Shown piece by piece: positions 8,650 through 18,583 of a stretch of 64,000 nt of DNA. The notes beneath the pieces are model-generated. The model did no database searches and was not told where the DNA came from. It was given only the letters and a program-made list of their open reading frames with translations. The DNA comes from DLKC01 sp002478885 (GTDB lineage: Bacteria > Bacteroidota > Bacteroidia > Chitinophagales > Chitinophagaceae): contig JAXLUI010000001.1 of the NCBI GenBank assembly GCA_046329585.1, forward strand, positions 3,100,001-3,164,000, written 5' to 3'. A program made the position numbers and the translations under genes. How positions within the stretch are numbered: position 1 is the first letter of the stretch; each line of letters begins with the position of its first letter.

Positions 8650-9351
8650 TTAATTAGCTGCTGAAGAAGAAACTGTTTGCGGGCTGTAGTCTTTATTAAG
8701 GTTCATGATAACCCTTATCTTGTTATTTGCTCTTATTGAGAATTTCCTGACAGAATATTTATCATTTTTTTGCCGGATCATGGCCACCAACCTTTGGTCT
8801 TTTGCAAAGAGCACTTCCATTGTCTTGTTAAAATCCTTGTCAAAGTAGCCGGCATCAATATCCCAGACCTCGTTTTTAGTGCGCCCTGGGATTGCTACAT
8901 AATACCTGGTTGTTGTTAACGGCAGGCTGGATTTGGGATTGCTGAGTACTTCTTCGTGCCTATACAAATGCAGGAAGTCTTCTTCATCAGTAATTCGCTT
9001 TACAAAGGCGGTCCGGGCACTTTTATGTTGCGTATCTGCAGGATGACTTCTCAGTGTTTTTCTTTCGAAATACCCCAGATCATTTTTTATGGATAAGATA
9101 TCTCCCTGGTTGAAGTTGATGGCTTTGCTGAAATCCAAACTGTGCATCACAGCGGTTTGGCTGTTGCGGGAAAAGCATAAATAGCCCGTAAACTTTTTAT
9201 TGCCAGCCAGTTCAACCGAAGATTTCACATTTTTAAAATCGTTCGGGCTATTAAAAGAAGTGCGCCGTGTAACAGTGCAGGCGCTAAAGCATATGCTAAG
9301 TGCGATCAAAACCGCGACAGTTGATATGGTAAAACCGGCTGTGCGCATCAC
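8650..9351 (-). CDS. Hypothetical lipoprotein
   Basis: The 233-residue product begins with a hydrophobic stretch ending in a lipobox-like FSAC (Cys near residue 25), so it is probably lipid-anchored. The mature part has no motif I recognise; it is mixed charged and polar with several Lys/Arg-rich stretches. Start could be the first (9351) or second (9348) ATG. It stands alone on the minus strand, divergent from gatB. Function unknown. Confidence 0.7.
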   Translation of the reverse strand: MMRTAGFTISTVAVLIALSICFSACTVTRRTSFNSPNDFKNVKSSVELAGNKKFTGYLCFSRNSQTAVMHSLDFSKAINFNQGDILSIKNDLGYFERKTLRSHPADTQHKSARTAFVKRITDEEDFLHLYRHEEVLSNPKSSLPLTTTRYYVAIPGRTKNEVWDIDAGYFDKDFNKTMEVLFAKDQRLVAMIRQKNDKYSVRKFSIRANNKIRVIMNLNKDYSPQTVSSSAAN

Positions 9352-9541
9352 ATGGCATTTAGATAATTAAGATAATGAATTTTTCGCTTCAACAAACAAT
9401 TGTTAGTTAAAATACTGTAGAACGGCAGCTAATATAAGCGGGGGCCTGTAAGCTGATGCTGTAATTCAAAAAGACTTTTTTAGCTGTAGCAATGAAGGCC
9501 AGGGCCGGTAAAAATAAAAATGCCATAACACCCGGCATTGC

Positions 9542-9549
9542 TATTTTTG
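9542..9549 (+). promoter_or_regulatory. Possible -7 box of gatB
   Basis: TATTTTTG matches the Bacteroidetes TAnnTTTG pattern 11 bases before the gatB ATG, which would give a very short leader. No good -33 element is seen about 20 bases upstream, so this is weak. Confidence 0.3.
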
Positions 9550-9559
9550 CAGCAATTTT

Positions 9560-11017
9560 ATGAGCATTCTTTCCAACAAATATGAAGCGGTGATCGGGCT
9601 TGAGGTACACGCACAACTGGCCACAAAAAGCAAATTATTCTGCGGCGACAGCATTGCATTTGGCGCTGAACCGAATACACATGTAAGCCCGATAACTTTA
9701 GGGCACCCGGGCACATTACCAAAAACCAACAAGAAAGCTGTTGAATATGCTATTATGATGGGCATCGCCTGCCATTGCGAGATTGAAAAGGATAATTTTT
9801 TTGCCAGAAAAAATTATTTCTATCCTGACCTGCCAAAAGGTTACCAGGTGTCGCAACATACTACGCCCATTTGTAAGGGGGGACACATTGCCATTAAAAC
9901 CGACGGAGTGGCGAGGAGTGTGCAGCTTAACAGGATTCATCTTGAAGAAGATGCCGGGAAGAGCATTCATGATATTGATGACGACTATACCTGTGTAGAC
10001 TATAACAGGGCCGGCACCCCATTGATTGAGATCGTTACAGAACCTGATCTTTTCAGTGCAGAAGAGGCCTACCAGTATTTAACAGAAGTAAGAAGGCTGG
10101 TAAGGTGGATAGGCGTTTGTGACGGCAATATGGAAGAAGGAAGCCTTCGCTGCGATGCAAACGTTTCTGTTCGCCTAAAGGGCGAAACAAAACTGGGTAC
10201 CAAAGTGGAAGTCAAGAACCTGAATTCCATCCGCAATGTAAAAACCGCCATCGAACATGAAATTGACCGCATGACCCATATGCTGGAAAACGGGGAAACC
10301 ATTATCCAGCAAACCAGGAGTTTTGATGCAGGCAGCAATACTACATTTGCCATAAGAGACAAAGAAGAAGCAAATGATTACCGGTATTTTGCCGAACCCG
10401 ATCTGCCGCCATTTCATTTACAGCAAAGTTTTATTGATTCCATAAAGCAGGCTTTGCCAGCTTTGCCGGCTGCGTTGATGGGTAAATACGAGCATGAGTT
10501 CGGCCTCAGCGAATACGATGCGGCGCAACTTTGCCAGGAAAAAGAAATTGCTGAATACTATGCTGCCGTAACGGCCCACACAAATCATTATAAGGCAGCC
10601 GCCAACTGGATCAATGGCCCGGTAAAGCATTACCTAAATGAACATAAGATTCACATTTCCTCTTTTGTACTGAAACCTGCGCAAATAGCCGACCTGCTGT
10701 TGTTGGTCGAGGAAGGCAAGGTTAATTTCTCTGTGGCCTCTGTAAAGTTGCTGCACGCAATGATTGCCGAACATCATAAAACCGCACTGCAGCTTGCTAC
10801 AGCCCTGAACCTGCTGCAGGTAAGCGATGCTAACGAGCTGGAAACGTGGGTTTCAACGGCGCTGGAAAGAATGCCTGACAAGGTGAAAGAATACCGTAAA
10901 GGGAAAAAAGGTCTTATTGGTTTATTCGTTGGCGAAGTAAAAAAGCTCAGCAAGGGAAAAGCAGACCCTAAAGTAGTTACCTCATTGTTAGAGGAAAAGT
11001 TAAATGGCGCAGATTAA
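9560..11017 (+). CDS. gatB: Asp-tRNA(Asn)/Glu-tRNA(Gln) amidotransferase subunit B
   Basis: The 485-residue product matches GatB along its length: YEAVIGLEVHAQL near residue 8, PGTLPKTNKKAVEYA, the KNYFYPDLPKGYQVSQ motif near 88-103, and a C-terminal YqeY/tail domain ending in SKGKADPKVVTSLL. GatB is the kinase-like subunit that activates misacylated tRNA for amidation, in complex with GatA and GatC, which are not in the window. It is followed after 34 bases by a thioredoxin-fold lipoprotein gene on the same strand. Confidence 0.96.
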   Translation: MSILSNKYEAVIGLEVHAQLATKSKLFCGDSIAFGAEPNTHVSPITLGHPGTLPKTNKKAVEYAIMMGIACHCEIEKDNFFARKNYFYPDLPKGYQVSQHTTPICKGGHIAIKTDGVARSVQLNRIHLEEDAGKSIHDIDDDYTCVDYNRAGTPLIEIVTEPDLFSAEEAYQYLTEVRRLVRWIGVCDGNMEEGSLRCDANVSVRLKGETKLGTKVEVKNLNSIRNVKTAIEHEIDRMTHMLENGETIIQQTRSFDAGSNTTFAIRDKEEANDYRYFAEPDLPPFHLQQSFIDSIKQALPALPAALMGKYEHEFGLSEYDAAQLCQEKEIAEYYAAVTAHTNHYKAAANWINGPVKHYLNEHKIHISSFVLKPAQIADLLLLVEEGKVNFSVASVKLLHAMIAEHHKTALQLATALNLLQVSDANELETWVSTALERMPDKVKEYRKGKKGLIGLFVGEVKKLSKGKADPKVVTSLLEEKLNGAD

Positions 11018-11051
11018 ACCACATTTCATTGTATCAATTTAAAAACAATAT

Positions 11052-12194
11052 ATGAAGCAGTTTTTTTTAGCAGTGCTGATAGCAGGCGCGGCAGCTTGCA
11101 GTGCCGGTGGCGACCCGAATAATTTTACGGTGAGCGGTAAAATATCCAATTCAACTACGAAAAATATTTTACTGGAGCAGGTGGCCTATGATAACACCCC
11201 TCCGAAAGTTGTCGATTCCGGTAACATAGCCGAAGATGGAAGCTACACGCTTAAAGCAAAAACTACAGAACAAAACCTGTATTTGCTTATGGTGGATAAA
11301 ACTCCGGCAGCGATTTTCATTAATGATAACGGCGATATAAAGATCAGCACAGATCTTGGCAAGAATTTCCGCACACCATACATCAGTAACAGCAGTGCTA
11401 CGAAAGATCTCTATGAATTTTTAAACCAGTTCAGGGCCAAGGACTCTTCTCTTTCCGTTTTATACCAGAAAATACAATCATTGTATATGGCTAACCCGGC
11501 GGACAGCACTATACCGGCGTTACAGGGCGAAGGCGCTAAAGAAATGGGCGTTATGAAAGACTACATTAAAGACTATATTGTTAAATCGGCCAGCCCCGGC
11601 GCGGTATTTTATGCCTTTAATATAGCAGGCTCAAGAAATATTTTTGCTTCAGGCGAGTTGGATACCCTTGTACGCCAGTCTGCGGACAAGTTCAAAGAGC
11701 ATGCTGGTTTTGCAACATTCAAAAGCATGCTGATGCAGCAAATAACGGCTGCAAGCGCTTCGGTTGACAATGGCGTATCGCTTGTTGACCAACCAGCGCC
11801 GGATCTTACCATGAATGATGTTAACGATAAGCCCATCAGCATAAGCAGTTTTAAGGGTAAATATTTGTTGGTAGACTTTTGGGCAAGCTGGTGCAACCCA
11901 TGCCGCGCTGAGAACCCCAACATAGTGGCTGCGTATAACAAATACAAAGACAAAAATTTTACTATTCTCGGTGTATCGCTCGATACCGATAAAGCTGCAT
12001 GGCAGGATGCAATAACAAAAGACAAGCTCACCTGGTATCATATGAGTGACCTAAAAGAGGAGAGCGCTGCAGCCGCGCTTTACCACTTCAACGGAATTCC
12101 TTTCAATGTTTTGATCGACCCAAGCGGAAAAATAATCGCACAATCGCTCAGAGGCCCCGCACTTGACACGAAACTTGCCGAAGTGTTGAAATAA
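11052..12194 (+). CDS. Thioredoxin-fold (TlpA/AhpC-TSA type) lipoprotein with N-terminal DUF4369-like domain
   Basis: The 380-residue product begins with a signal peptide and lipobox-like AAAC (Cys near 16), then a beta-rich domain typical of Bacteroidetes DUF4369 proteins (FTVSGKISN...), then a thioredoxin domain from about residue 245. The active site is WCNPC near 280 within DFWASWCNPC, followed by the cis-proline loop GIPFNVLIDPSGKI. It probably acts as a periplasmic, membrane-anchored thiol-disulfide oxidoreductase. Bacteroidetes carry many such paralogues and the substrate cannot be told. A strong terminator follows at 12312-12348. Confidence 0.88.
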   Translation: MKQFFLAVLIAGAAACSAGGDPNNFTVSGKISNSTTKNILLEQVAYDNTPPKVVDSGNIAEDGSYTLKAKTTEQNLYLLMVDKTPAAIFINDNGDIKISTDLGKNFRTPYISNSSATKDLYEFLNQFRAKDSSLSVLYQKIQSLYMANPADSTIPALQGEGAKEMGVMKDYIKDYIVKSASPGAVFYAFNIAGSRNIFASGELDTLVRQSADKFKEHAGFATFKSMLMQQITAASASVDNGVSLVDQPAPDLTMNDVNDKPISISSFKGKYLLVDFWASWCNPCRAENPNIVAAYNKYKDKNFTILGVSLDTDKAAWQDAITKDKLTWYHMSDLKEESAAAALYHFNGIPFNVLIDPSGKIIAQSLRGPALDTKLAEVLK

Positions 12195-12200
12195 ATTATT

Positions 12201-12250
12201 GGCCCGGCTGTAGTGCAAACCCCGGCTTTCGTTGCGTCGCACTCTTGTGC
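12201..12250 (-). repeat. 50-bp intergenic repeat, copy 5
   Basis: Arm GGCCCGGCTG at 12201-12210, core GTTGCGTCGCACTCTTGTGC at 12231-12250. The arm begins 7 bases after the stop of the thioredoxin-fold gene. Confidence 0.85.
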
Positions 12251-12311
12251 TGGCAAACGTTGATTCTGCAGACATAGTGGCAGCAGTAAATATTCACTAT
12301 TCACCAGGTAA

Positions 12312-12350
12312 AAAAATAAAAGCTCCTTTTCCGGGAGCTTTTATTTTTTT
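12312..12350. terminator. Bidirectional intrinsic terminator
   Basis: A perfect 15-bp stem (12312-12326 with 12334-12348) around a 7-base loop, with A-tract and T-tract on the two sides. It lies between two convergent genes and should stop transcription from both. Confidence 0.9.
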
Positions 12351-12362
12351 AAAAAGGCTTTT

Positions 12363-13493
12363 TTATTTGGCATTTATTTTTTCCAGGAGTTTGGCTGCCT
12401 GTTCTTCGCTGATCGTTTTCAATTTTTCGTAAGCGGTTTTTGCTTCTTCTTTTTTACCCATATCCAGGTAGCAAAGCCCCATATAATAATAACCCAATTT
12501 TGATTTGCTGTCTAACTCAACGGCCTTTTTTAATTGTGCCAGGGCATCTACATTGTTTTCTTTCATGTAGTATGCAAAGCCAATTTCTTCGCGGTTCCCG
12601 GCATCTTCCGGATCATATTCAACAGCTTTTTTAAGTATGTTAACCGCATCGTCATATTGTTCCTTATCGTTGTATATCCACCCGAGCTTGTAATAACAAT
12701 TCTTCGAATTTTCTTCATCGCTAGATATGGCCTGTTCAAAATATTTTTGCGCTTCATCGTAGTCTTCGGTGTCGTAGTAAACATTGCCTAGTCCCCTTAG
12801 CGCAGTGCCGTGATCGGGACTATACCCGAGTGCAGTTTTGTAATTCTCAATAGCGTCATCATTTTTTTCAAGGCTGTAATATGAGTAAGCGATCTCTTCG
12901 TATTTTTTGGCCTTATCGTCGTTTTCTTCAGGATTGTATTGCTGCAGATAGTTGAGTGCATCGTTGTACTTTTCAAGATCGTTACAGCACCAGCCGGCGC
13001 GATAATAATAGAAATTGTCAACATCGTCTGATTTCAGGTATGTCAAATAGTAATCAAGCGCTGACTGGTAGTCGTTTTTCCCGTAATAAAGATTGCCTAC
13101 TTTCATTGCGGCATCGTAGTATTCAGGGTAAAGCTCAAGCGTTTTTTTATAGCTGACAAGTGCATCATCATTCTTTGACAGGTTCTCGTAAGCGTATCCC
13201 AGTTCAAAAAATGTTTTTGCTTCTTTGTCATTCAACTTGCGGGCCTTTTCCAGGTAAGTAATTGCATCGCTGTATAATTCAAGTTCGTTACAACACCAGC
13301 CGGCCCTATAGGAAGCATCAGGATAAACAGCATCTTTTGCGAGCGTATTTTTAAAAGCAGCGAGCGCGTTTTCGTAGTCCTTATCTTCTATCAGCTTTAT
13401 GCCTTTATCGTAAAATTCTTTAGCGGTAGCCTGGGCAAATGAGTTGAGTGTAATTGTGCCAAGGGCCAGCACAAATAATAAATACTTTTTCAT
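12363..13493 (-). CDS. Secreted TPR-repeat protein
   Basis: The 376-residue product has a signal peptide ending near LNSFAQ (about residue 20) and then about ten tetratricopeptide repeats to the end, with recurring cores such as YRAGWCCNELE and YRAGWCCNDLE. TPR arrays act as protein-protein scaffolds; here it would be periplasmic. The paired WCCN motifs suggest internal duplication of a multi-TPR unit. No catalytic domain is present. It is transcribed toward the thioredoxin-fold gene and shares its terminator. Partner unknown. Confidence 0.85.
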   Translation of the reverse strand: MKKYLLFVLALGTITLNSFAQATAKEFYDKGIKLIEDKDYENALAAFKNTLAKDAVYPDASYRAGWCCNELELYSDAITYLEKARKLNDKEAKTFFELGYAYENLSKNDDALVSYKKTLELYPEYYDAAMKVGNLYYGKNDYQSALDYYLTYLKSDDVDNFYYYRAGWCCNDLEKYNDALNYLQQYNPEENDDKAKKYEEIAYSYYSLEKNDDAIENYKTALGYSPDHGTALRGLGNVYYDTEDYDEAQKYFEQAISSDEENSKNCYYKLGWIYNDKEQYDDAVNILKKAVEYDPEDAGNREEIGFAYYMKENNVDALAQLKKAVELDSKSKLGYYYMGLCYLDMGKKEEAKTAYEKLKTISEEQAAKLLEKINAK

Positions 13494-13963
13494 GGATCAA
13501 ATTTTATGGAAAGGTAGCTTTAAATTGATGTATGCACAATACGTGCTGGATGGTATTAAAAGGCGTAATAACTTTTCTTTTCCATCGCTTATTTACCAGT
13601 AAACGCCATGCAGTGCAGTTAGTTAAAATGGCGTGGCCGGTCAAATTTTCAGCAATATTTCTTTCTGCACACCCGATGTGAATTACCTTCACGAAGACAC
13701 TAAAAACTTTTTGATTTTGTGGGAAAATGGGTAAGAAACTGTGCACAAACCTCCTTTTACTGTTAATATCGATGTGGAATGTTGTGCAATAATTTTAGTG
13801 AAAACAAAAATTTTTTTAGAAAAAAATTCGCTGATATTCGTCTCCCCATAAAAAATTTGCTGCATTTTTCACTTGTTTTATTCAATGTTCAACAACACGT
13901 CCGCAGCAATAAATGAGGGAACCGATAATAAAGTTTACTAACGTTTTTTGATATACATGCTCA
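13494..13963 (+). other. 470-base gap between the TPR gene and dnaB
   Basis: The divergent promoters of the TPR protein and dnaB should lie here. The stretch around 13795-13850 is very AT-rich with A and T runs. I found no clear TAnnTTTG box, no repeat copy and no supported ORF. The short reading frames here lack codon-like composition. Confidence 0.5.
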
Positions 13964-15550
13964 ATGGATCTCACTAATCTCAATAAAGAAAGAAAGAACA
14001 GAAGAAAGCCTGCGATCGATCTTAGCACCATGGTCTATGGTAAGGTACCTCCCCAGGCCAAAGATCTTGAAGAAGCTGTTCTCGGGGGTATTATGTTAGA
14101 CAAAGGCGCTTTTGATACTGTAATTGAAATTTTAAAGCCCGAATGTTTTTATGTGGATGCGCACCAGCGTATTTTCAGAGCTTTTCAAAGCCTTGCAGAG
14201 AAAAGCATGCCCATTGATATTCTAACCGTTGTCGAAGAACTTAAAATCAAAGAAGAACTGGAGATCGTCGGCGGCCCTTATGTGGTGACCAAACTTACCA
14301 ATGCGGTTGTGTCCGTTGCAAATATTGAGGCACACTCAAGAATTGTTCTTCAAAAATTTGTGCAACGCGAATTGATACGCATCAGCGGTGAAATTATCGG
14401 CGATGCCTATGAAGACAGCACTGATGTTTTCGATCTCATGGATGATGCTGAGGATAAGATATTCAAGATTACCAACAACTTTCTTAAAACAGATTTTAAA
14501 GAAATGAGCAATGCGCTTGCTCAAACCATTAACCGCATCGATGAACTTCGAAAAAGAACAGAAGACATCAGTGGAGTTCCAAGTGGTTTTGCAAGCCTTG
14601 ACCGCATTACTTATGGGTGGCAGCCAACCGACCTTATTATTCTTGCAGCAAGGCCATCTGTGGGTAAAACCGCTTTTGCGCTGAACCTTGCACGCAATGC
14701 GGCCATGCATCCGACCAGGCCAACTGCCGTGGGCTTTTTCTCACTTGAAATGAGCGCTTCACAGTTGGTGCAACGTATACTCTCCGCCGAAAGTGAGATT
14801 ATGATGGAGAAGATAGCACGGGGCAAACTGGAAGAACATGAATACCAGCAGCTCCACAAACGTGGTATCGCACGGCTGGAACGTGCCCCAATTTACATTG
14901 ACGATACAGCAGCATTGAACATATTTGAATTTCGCGCAAAGGCAAGGCGACTTGTGAACAAACATCATGTCGGCCTTATTCTCATCGACTACCTGCAGTT
15001 AATGAGCGGAAGCAGCGATAATAAAAATGGCAACAGAGAACAGGAGATCAGCACCATATCCCGTAACCTTAAAGGCCTCGCTAAAGAATTGAACGTTCCT
15101 ATTATTGCGCTCAGCCAGTTAAGCCGTGCTGTGGAAACAAGAAAGGAAAGTAAGATGCCGCAGTTAAGTGATCTTCGTGAATCAGGCGCCATTGAGCAGG
15201 ATGCTGATATGGTAATGTTCATTTACCGCCCGGAATATTACGAAAACATGAGTAACGAAAACGGCGAAAGCACAAGAGGAGAAACTCACATAAAAATTGC
15301 CAAACATAGAAATGGCGCCCTCGATATCGTAAAATTGCGCGCATTGCTGCATATTCAAAAATTCGAAGAATGGGATGGTGATGCCGGCCCAGGAACCAAT
15401 CCCATGGGCAGCAATAATTGGAAACCCCTCGGTCCGTCCCCTGTTCCCGCGGGTAATAATGACGACGGCGGCAAATTCTTTATCCAAAAAGGAAGCCGTA
15501 TGAACAATGGCGAATTTGACGAAGGCTTCGACGAAGAAAACCCATTTTAA
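13964..15550 (+). CDS. dnaB: Replicative DNA helicase
   Basis: A 528-residue DnaB-family helicase. The N-terminal domain begins VPPQAKDLEEAVLGGIMLD (about 28-46). The RecA-like core has Walker A ARPSVGKTA near 229-237, Walker B LILIDYLQLM near 340, and the DLRESGAIEQDAD segment near 402. It unwinds the parental duplex at the replication fork. The last 60 residues are a Gly/Asn/Pro-rich tail, longer than in Escherichia coli and common in Bacteroidetes. The gene is monocistronic, with repeat copy 6 starting 22 bases after the stop. Confidence 0.96.
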   Translation: MDLTNLNKERKNRRKPAIDLSTMVYGKVPPQAKDLEEAVLGGIMLDKGAFDTVIEILKPECFYVDAHQRIFRAFQSLAEKSMPIDILTVVEELKIKEELEIVGGPYVVTKLTNAVVSVANIEAHSRIVLQKFVQRELIRISGEIIGDAYEDSTDVFDLMDDAEDKIFKITNNFLKTDFKEMSNALAQTINRIDELRKRTEDISGVPSGFASLDRITYGWQPTDLIILAARPSVGKTAFALNLARNAAMHPTRPTAVGFFSLEMSASQLVQRILSAESEIMMEKIARGKLEEHEYQQLHKRGIARLERAPIYIDDTAALNIFEFRAKARRLVNKHHVGLILIDYLQLMSGSSDNKNGNREQEISTISRNLKGLAKELNVPIIALSQLSRAVETRKESKMPQLSDLRESGAIEQDADMVMFIYRPEYYENMSNENGESTRGETHIKIAKHRNGALDIVKLRALLHIQKFEEWDGDAGPGTNPMGSNNWKPLGPSPVPAGNNDDGGKFFIQKGSRMNNGEFDEGFDEENPF

Positions 15551-15572
15551 TATTTAGGTGCATACCATTTTG

Positions 15573-15623
15573 GAGGCGGGCTTCCGTGCTGTCGGCATCA
15601 GCCGTTGCGTCGCACACTTTTAC
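15573..15623 (-). repeat. 50-bp intergenic repeat, copy 6
   Basis: Arm GAGGCGGGCT near 15573-15582 and core GTTGCGTCGCACACTTTTAC at 15604-15623, downstream of dnaB. The core has one change from the common form and the arm is slightly diverged. Confidence 0.8.
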
Positions 15624-15698
15624 GTCCATCACTTTCTTCAGCAACAGCGTTTAAATATTGCAGTCGTTGCAATCCCGAGTGCAGGCAATAAAAAAAGC

Positions 15699-16292
15699 CT
15701 AATCCGGCATTTTGTTGGCGGTCTGCAATCGGAGAAGTCCAACATATATGGCGGGAATCATCAACAACAGGTCGGCAATATGCGCAATTGATATATTCCT
15801 TGAAATGCGGCTCACCGGAAATGCAACTGCAGCCACACATAGTAAGATTGCAACCCACGGCTTAATTGCTTTAGTAAACAGCATGATAATGCCCAATAGT
15901 AAAATACTTAGCGGGAAAAGAGGACCCGTCGAAAATAAAAGCAATTGTGAACTGAATGGGTATTTTTCCAAAGCGCTTAGATACGCAGCATGCTCAATAT
16001 TGAATATGGTTGTAAGATATCCGAGAAAAGCGAAACAAACCCCGCTAATGCAGCCAAATACAGCAACCCATAAGCCAAGCGTTGCATATAAAGGCATCCT
16101 GGTCTTCACATAGGCAAAGAGGCCCGACAGCGCTGGTATCCAAAAGAACAACGATACGATGAGCAATGTGGCTGCGGGAACATTGTATTCGCCGTTATGC
16201 CAAAAAAAGGTAGAAGCGGCAAACAGGCAGGGGGCAATAATTAAACTGAAGCCCTGCATTACCATATCAGACTTTGTTTCCTGTAAATACAT
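15699..16292 (-). CDS. Hypothetical membrane protein with about six membrane segments
   Basis: The 197-residue product is almost entirely hydrophobic, with segments near residues 10-30, 38-60, 70-95, 118-140, 145-160 and 172-188. No catalytic or transport motif stands out. It is convergent with dnaB and follows the PspC gene on the same strand after about 90 bases. The fold may resemble the four-to-seven-helix DUF families common in Bacteroidetes, but I cannot name one. Confidence 0.7.
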   Translation of the reverse strand: MYLQETKSDMVMQGFSLIIAPCLFAASTFFWHNGEYNVPAATLLIVSLFFWIPALSGLFAYVKTRMPLYATLGLWVAVFGCISGVCFAFLGYLTTIFNIEHAAYLSALEKYPFSSQLLLFSTGPLFPLSILLLGIIMLFTKAIKPWVAILLCVAAVAFPVSRISRNISIAHIADLLLMIPAIYVGLLRLQTANKMPD

Positions 16293-16328
16293 ATGGCAGA
16301 TTTTAGTTAGTTATTGTACAAAAGGGAA

Positions 16329-16358
16329 GAACCCCGCTCCGGAATTGGTGCAGGGTTC
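16329..16358 (-). terminator. Possible terminator of the PadR-PspC operon
   Basis: A GAACCC / GGGTTC inverted repeat with an 18-base loop, 24 bases after the PspC gene stop. The T-tract on the minus strand is interrupted, so this is a weak call. Confidence 0.35.
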
Positions 16359-16382
16359 CTTTGTTCCCAACCTTAACCGAGT

Positions 16383-18572
16383 TTATATGGAGGTCCTGTT
16401 AAGCAATGCGCTTGCCAGGTCATGTATATTAAAATTCACAGGGCGTGGTATTTCGATTTCCTTTTTCAATTCTGCCTTTACCTCTGCTTTCTTCGGCTCT
16501 GCAGATTGCGTTGGCTCGTAGTGATATTTGCTGCTGTCAGCAGGTTTTACCGGGTCAGCCGGGGCGGGGTCAGCATTATTATCCTGGTCAGTATTGTCGT
16601 TGTTGTCGTCATTATTGTCCCTGTAATACTTCTTTTCAGGATAGGTTCTTTCCAGGCCTTTTCTTGTCATCGTGTATTCAACATTACTTTCCCAGCTATA
16701 CCCATTGTCGCCATCATTTCTCCAATCCCAGTCATTCATATCACTGCCAAATTCAAAATGCGTATCATTTCCCCATCCAACACCATCCCTCACGATAATG
16801 CGTTTACCTACCGGAACGTAAACAGTGACATAAACTGTCTGGTTGCGAAACTTAACATCTTTGGTAATAGGAATACCACGGTCGAATAAAAGAATGGAGT
16901 CGTTTTGAATAACATTGTACCTCATCTTTGAAGCCCTGCTTTCCGCTTCAGACCTGGAAACACCATTGGCCATCTTAAGCATCGTTACCTGGAAGCTGTC
17001 GTTGTCGGCTCTAAGAATCCTGATATGAACATTCTGCACATACGCCGTGTCTTCATCTATATTGGCAAATGGTTGAAAATGGAGAAAGCTGTTATTGAAA
17101 TAATATTTGTTGTTTTTGGCAAGTTTCAACTCCAGCATACTTATACCGGGTTTAGATAAACTCACTGTGTTTTCAACAGGTGAGTTGTGGTAAACGAAAT
17201 CATTCCGTAAAGACACAAGCAAGCCAATAAAACAGAATACGCCAACAAGCCACATTGCCACAAAACCATAGCGGATAACATTGCTGTTGCTTTTTATTTT
17301 GGCCAACCTGCGAATGATGAACGTTATAATTCCAATTACAGGTACCCATATAAAGAATACCAACGTACCCCAAACAAACAATTCCTGCCAGCCTTCACTA
17401 ATAAGATAACCTTTTACAGGGAGCAAGCCTGTTAATGCAACACCGCCTGCGAACAAAGTGCCTACCAGCGCCACCAATACGCAACCGAGTATGAAATAGG
17501 CGAATATCTTAAAGATCAGCACAATGATATCACCAAATGTAGTTCCCACCTTTTTCACTACAGGTTTTGCTTCGCTGGAAAATTCTTTGGTTTTACCGCC
17601 AATGGTTGTTCCGATCTCCGCAGCACGTTCTCCCACTTCTTTACCAAATTCTTTTGCGCGTTCGCCAAACCCTTCCATATCTTTCTGAATGGTATTCTTG
17701 ATGCTGTTCAAATCAACTTTCTCCCCTTTCATTTCCAGTTTGTCAGAAGTGCTTGACGCTTCAGGTATCACCAGCCACAGGATAATGTAGATAAAAATAC
17801 TGCCCGGGCTAAATGAGAAACTTAAGAAGTGCGGGAAATTGAACATGCCCCAATTTGACCAGCTTGTAACAAACGACAAAAACGGTATAATGAACAGTAT
17901 TCTCGGAATCCAAACATTTATTCCGAAGTAAGAAGCAAGACCACCACATACACCGGCAATAAATTTATTATCCGGGTCACGAAACAAACGTTTACGTACA
18001 GACCCTATTACCGTTGAAGCAGTGCTTGGTACGGCAACCCACAGTATCAGGTATGGAATAAAAGTTATACCGAACCCCAGTACGAAGAGAATTCTTACAA
18101 TCAGTTTGTCGATACCAAAGTAATTCGCTATACCAGAGCAAACACCACCCAGCAGTTTGTTGTTTTCATCCCTGTACAAACGACTCGGTCTTGCAGTAGC
18201 TTCTTCTTGTGAGCTGTTACCCGAACCTGCGTAAGACCCTTCATATGCAGATTTGCCCGCTTGCTCTCCCCTTGTCTCCGCACCCAATTGTGATTGAACA
18301 TTGGCTTCATCCGCATCAAAGTCTTCCGGGCGGCCCATACTTTTTATTATAGCATTCACATCTTCATCTGTAATGCAGGTGCTTCCTTTCTTAAGTGTTT
18401 CGGCAAATAGTTCAGCAATACGGCCCTCGATATCATTTATAATTTCATCCCTGCCTTCTTCATTCGAGAAGAAACGGCGCAGGCTTTCAACATACTTTTT
18501 AAGTATATCGTACGCAGTTTCCTCGATGGGAACCACGCGGCCCTGGAAGTTTATATTTATTACCTTTTTCAT
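16383..18572 (-). CDS. Two-domain PspC envelope-stress membrane protein
   Basis: A 729-residue protein. The N-terminus resembles the cytoplasmic HAAS/DUF-type region found before PspC domains. Two tandem PspC domains follow, LYRDENNKLLGGVCSGIANY near 138 and LFRDPDNKFIAGVCGGLASY near 192, each with paired membrane segments. Then come a Lys/Glu-rich linker, further membrane helices near 340-450, and a large outer domain ending in an Asp/Asn-rich stretch and Pro-rich tail. PspC proteins act in membrane-stress responses, usually as sensors. It starts 11 bases after the padR gene, so the pair is an operon, an arrangement common in Bacteroidetes. Confidence 0.85.
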   Translation of the reverse strand: MKKVININFQGRVVPIEETAYDILKKYVESLRRFFSNEEGRDEIINDIEGRIAELFAETLKKGSTCITDEDVNAIIKSMGRPEDFDADEANVQSQLGAETRGEQAGKSAYEGSYAGSGNSSQEEATARPSRLYRDENNKLLGGVCSGIANYFGIDKLIVRILFVLGFGITFIPYLILWVAVPSTASTVIGSVRKRLFRDPDNKFIAGVCGGLASYFGINVWIPRILFIIPFLSFVTSWSNWGMFNFPHFLSFSFSPGSIFIYIILWLVIPEASSTSDKLEMKGEKVDLNSIKNTIQKDMEGFGERAKEFGKEVGERAAEIGTTIGGKTKEFSSEAKPVVKKVGTTFGDIIVLIFKIFAYFILGCVLVALVGTLFAGGVALTGLLPVKGYLISEGWQELFVWGTLVFFIWVPVIGIITFIIRRLAKIKSNSNVIRYGFVAMWLVGVFCFIGLLVSLRNDFVYHNSPVENTVSLSKPGISMLELKLAKNNKYYFNNSFLHFQPFANIDEDTAYVQNVHIRILRADNDSFQVTMLKMANGVSRSEAESRASKMRYNVIQNDSILLFDRGIPITKDVKFRNQTVYVTVYVPVGKRIIVRDGVGWGNDTHFEFGSDMNDWDWRNDGDNGYSWESNVEYTMTRKGLERTYPEKKYYRDNNDDNNDNTDQDNNADPAPADPVKPADSSKYHYEPTQSAEPKKAEVKAELKKEIEIPRPVNFNIHDLASALLNRTSI

Positions 18573-18583
18573 TGTGTCAAAAT

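Noticed and set aside
13504..13746. 80-residue open frame upstream of dnaB on the minus strand
   Set aside because: No homology, start context or hydrophobic pattern supports it, and it lies in the divergent promoter gap.
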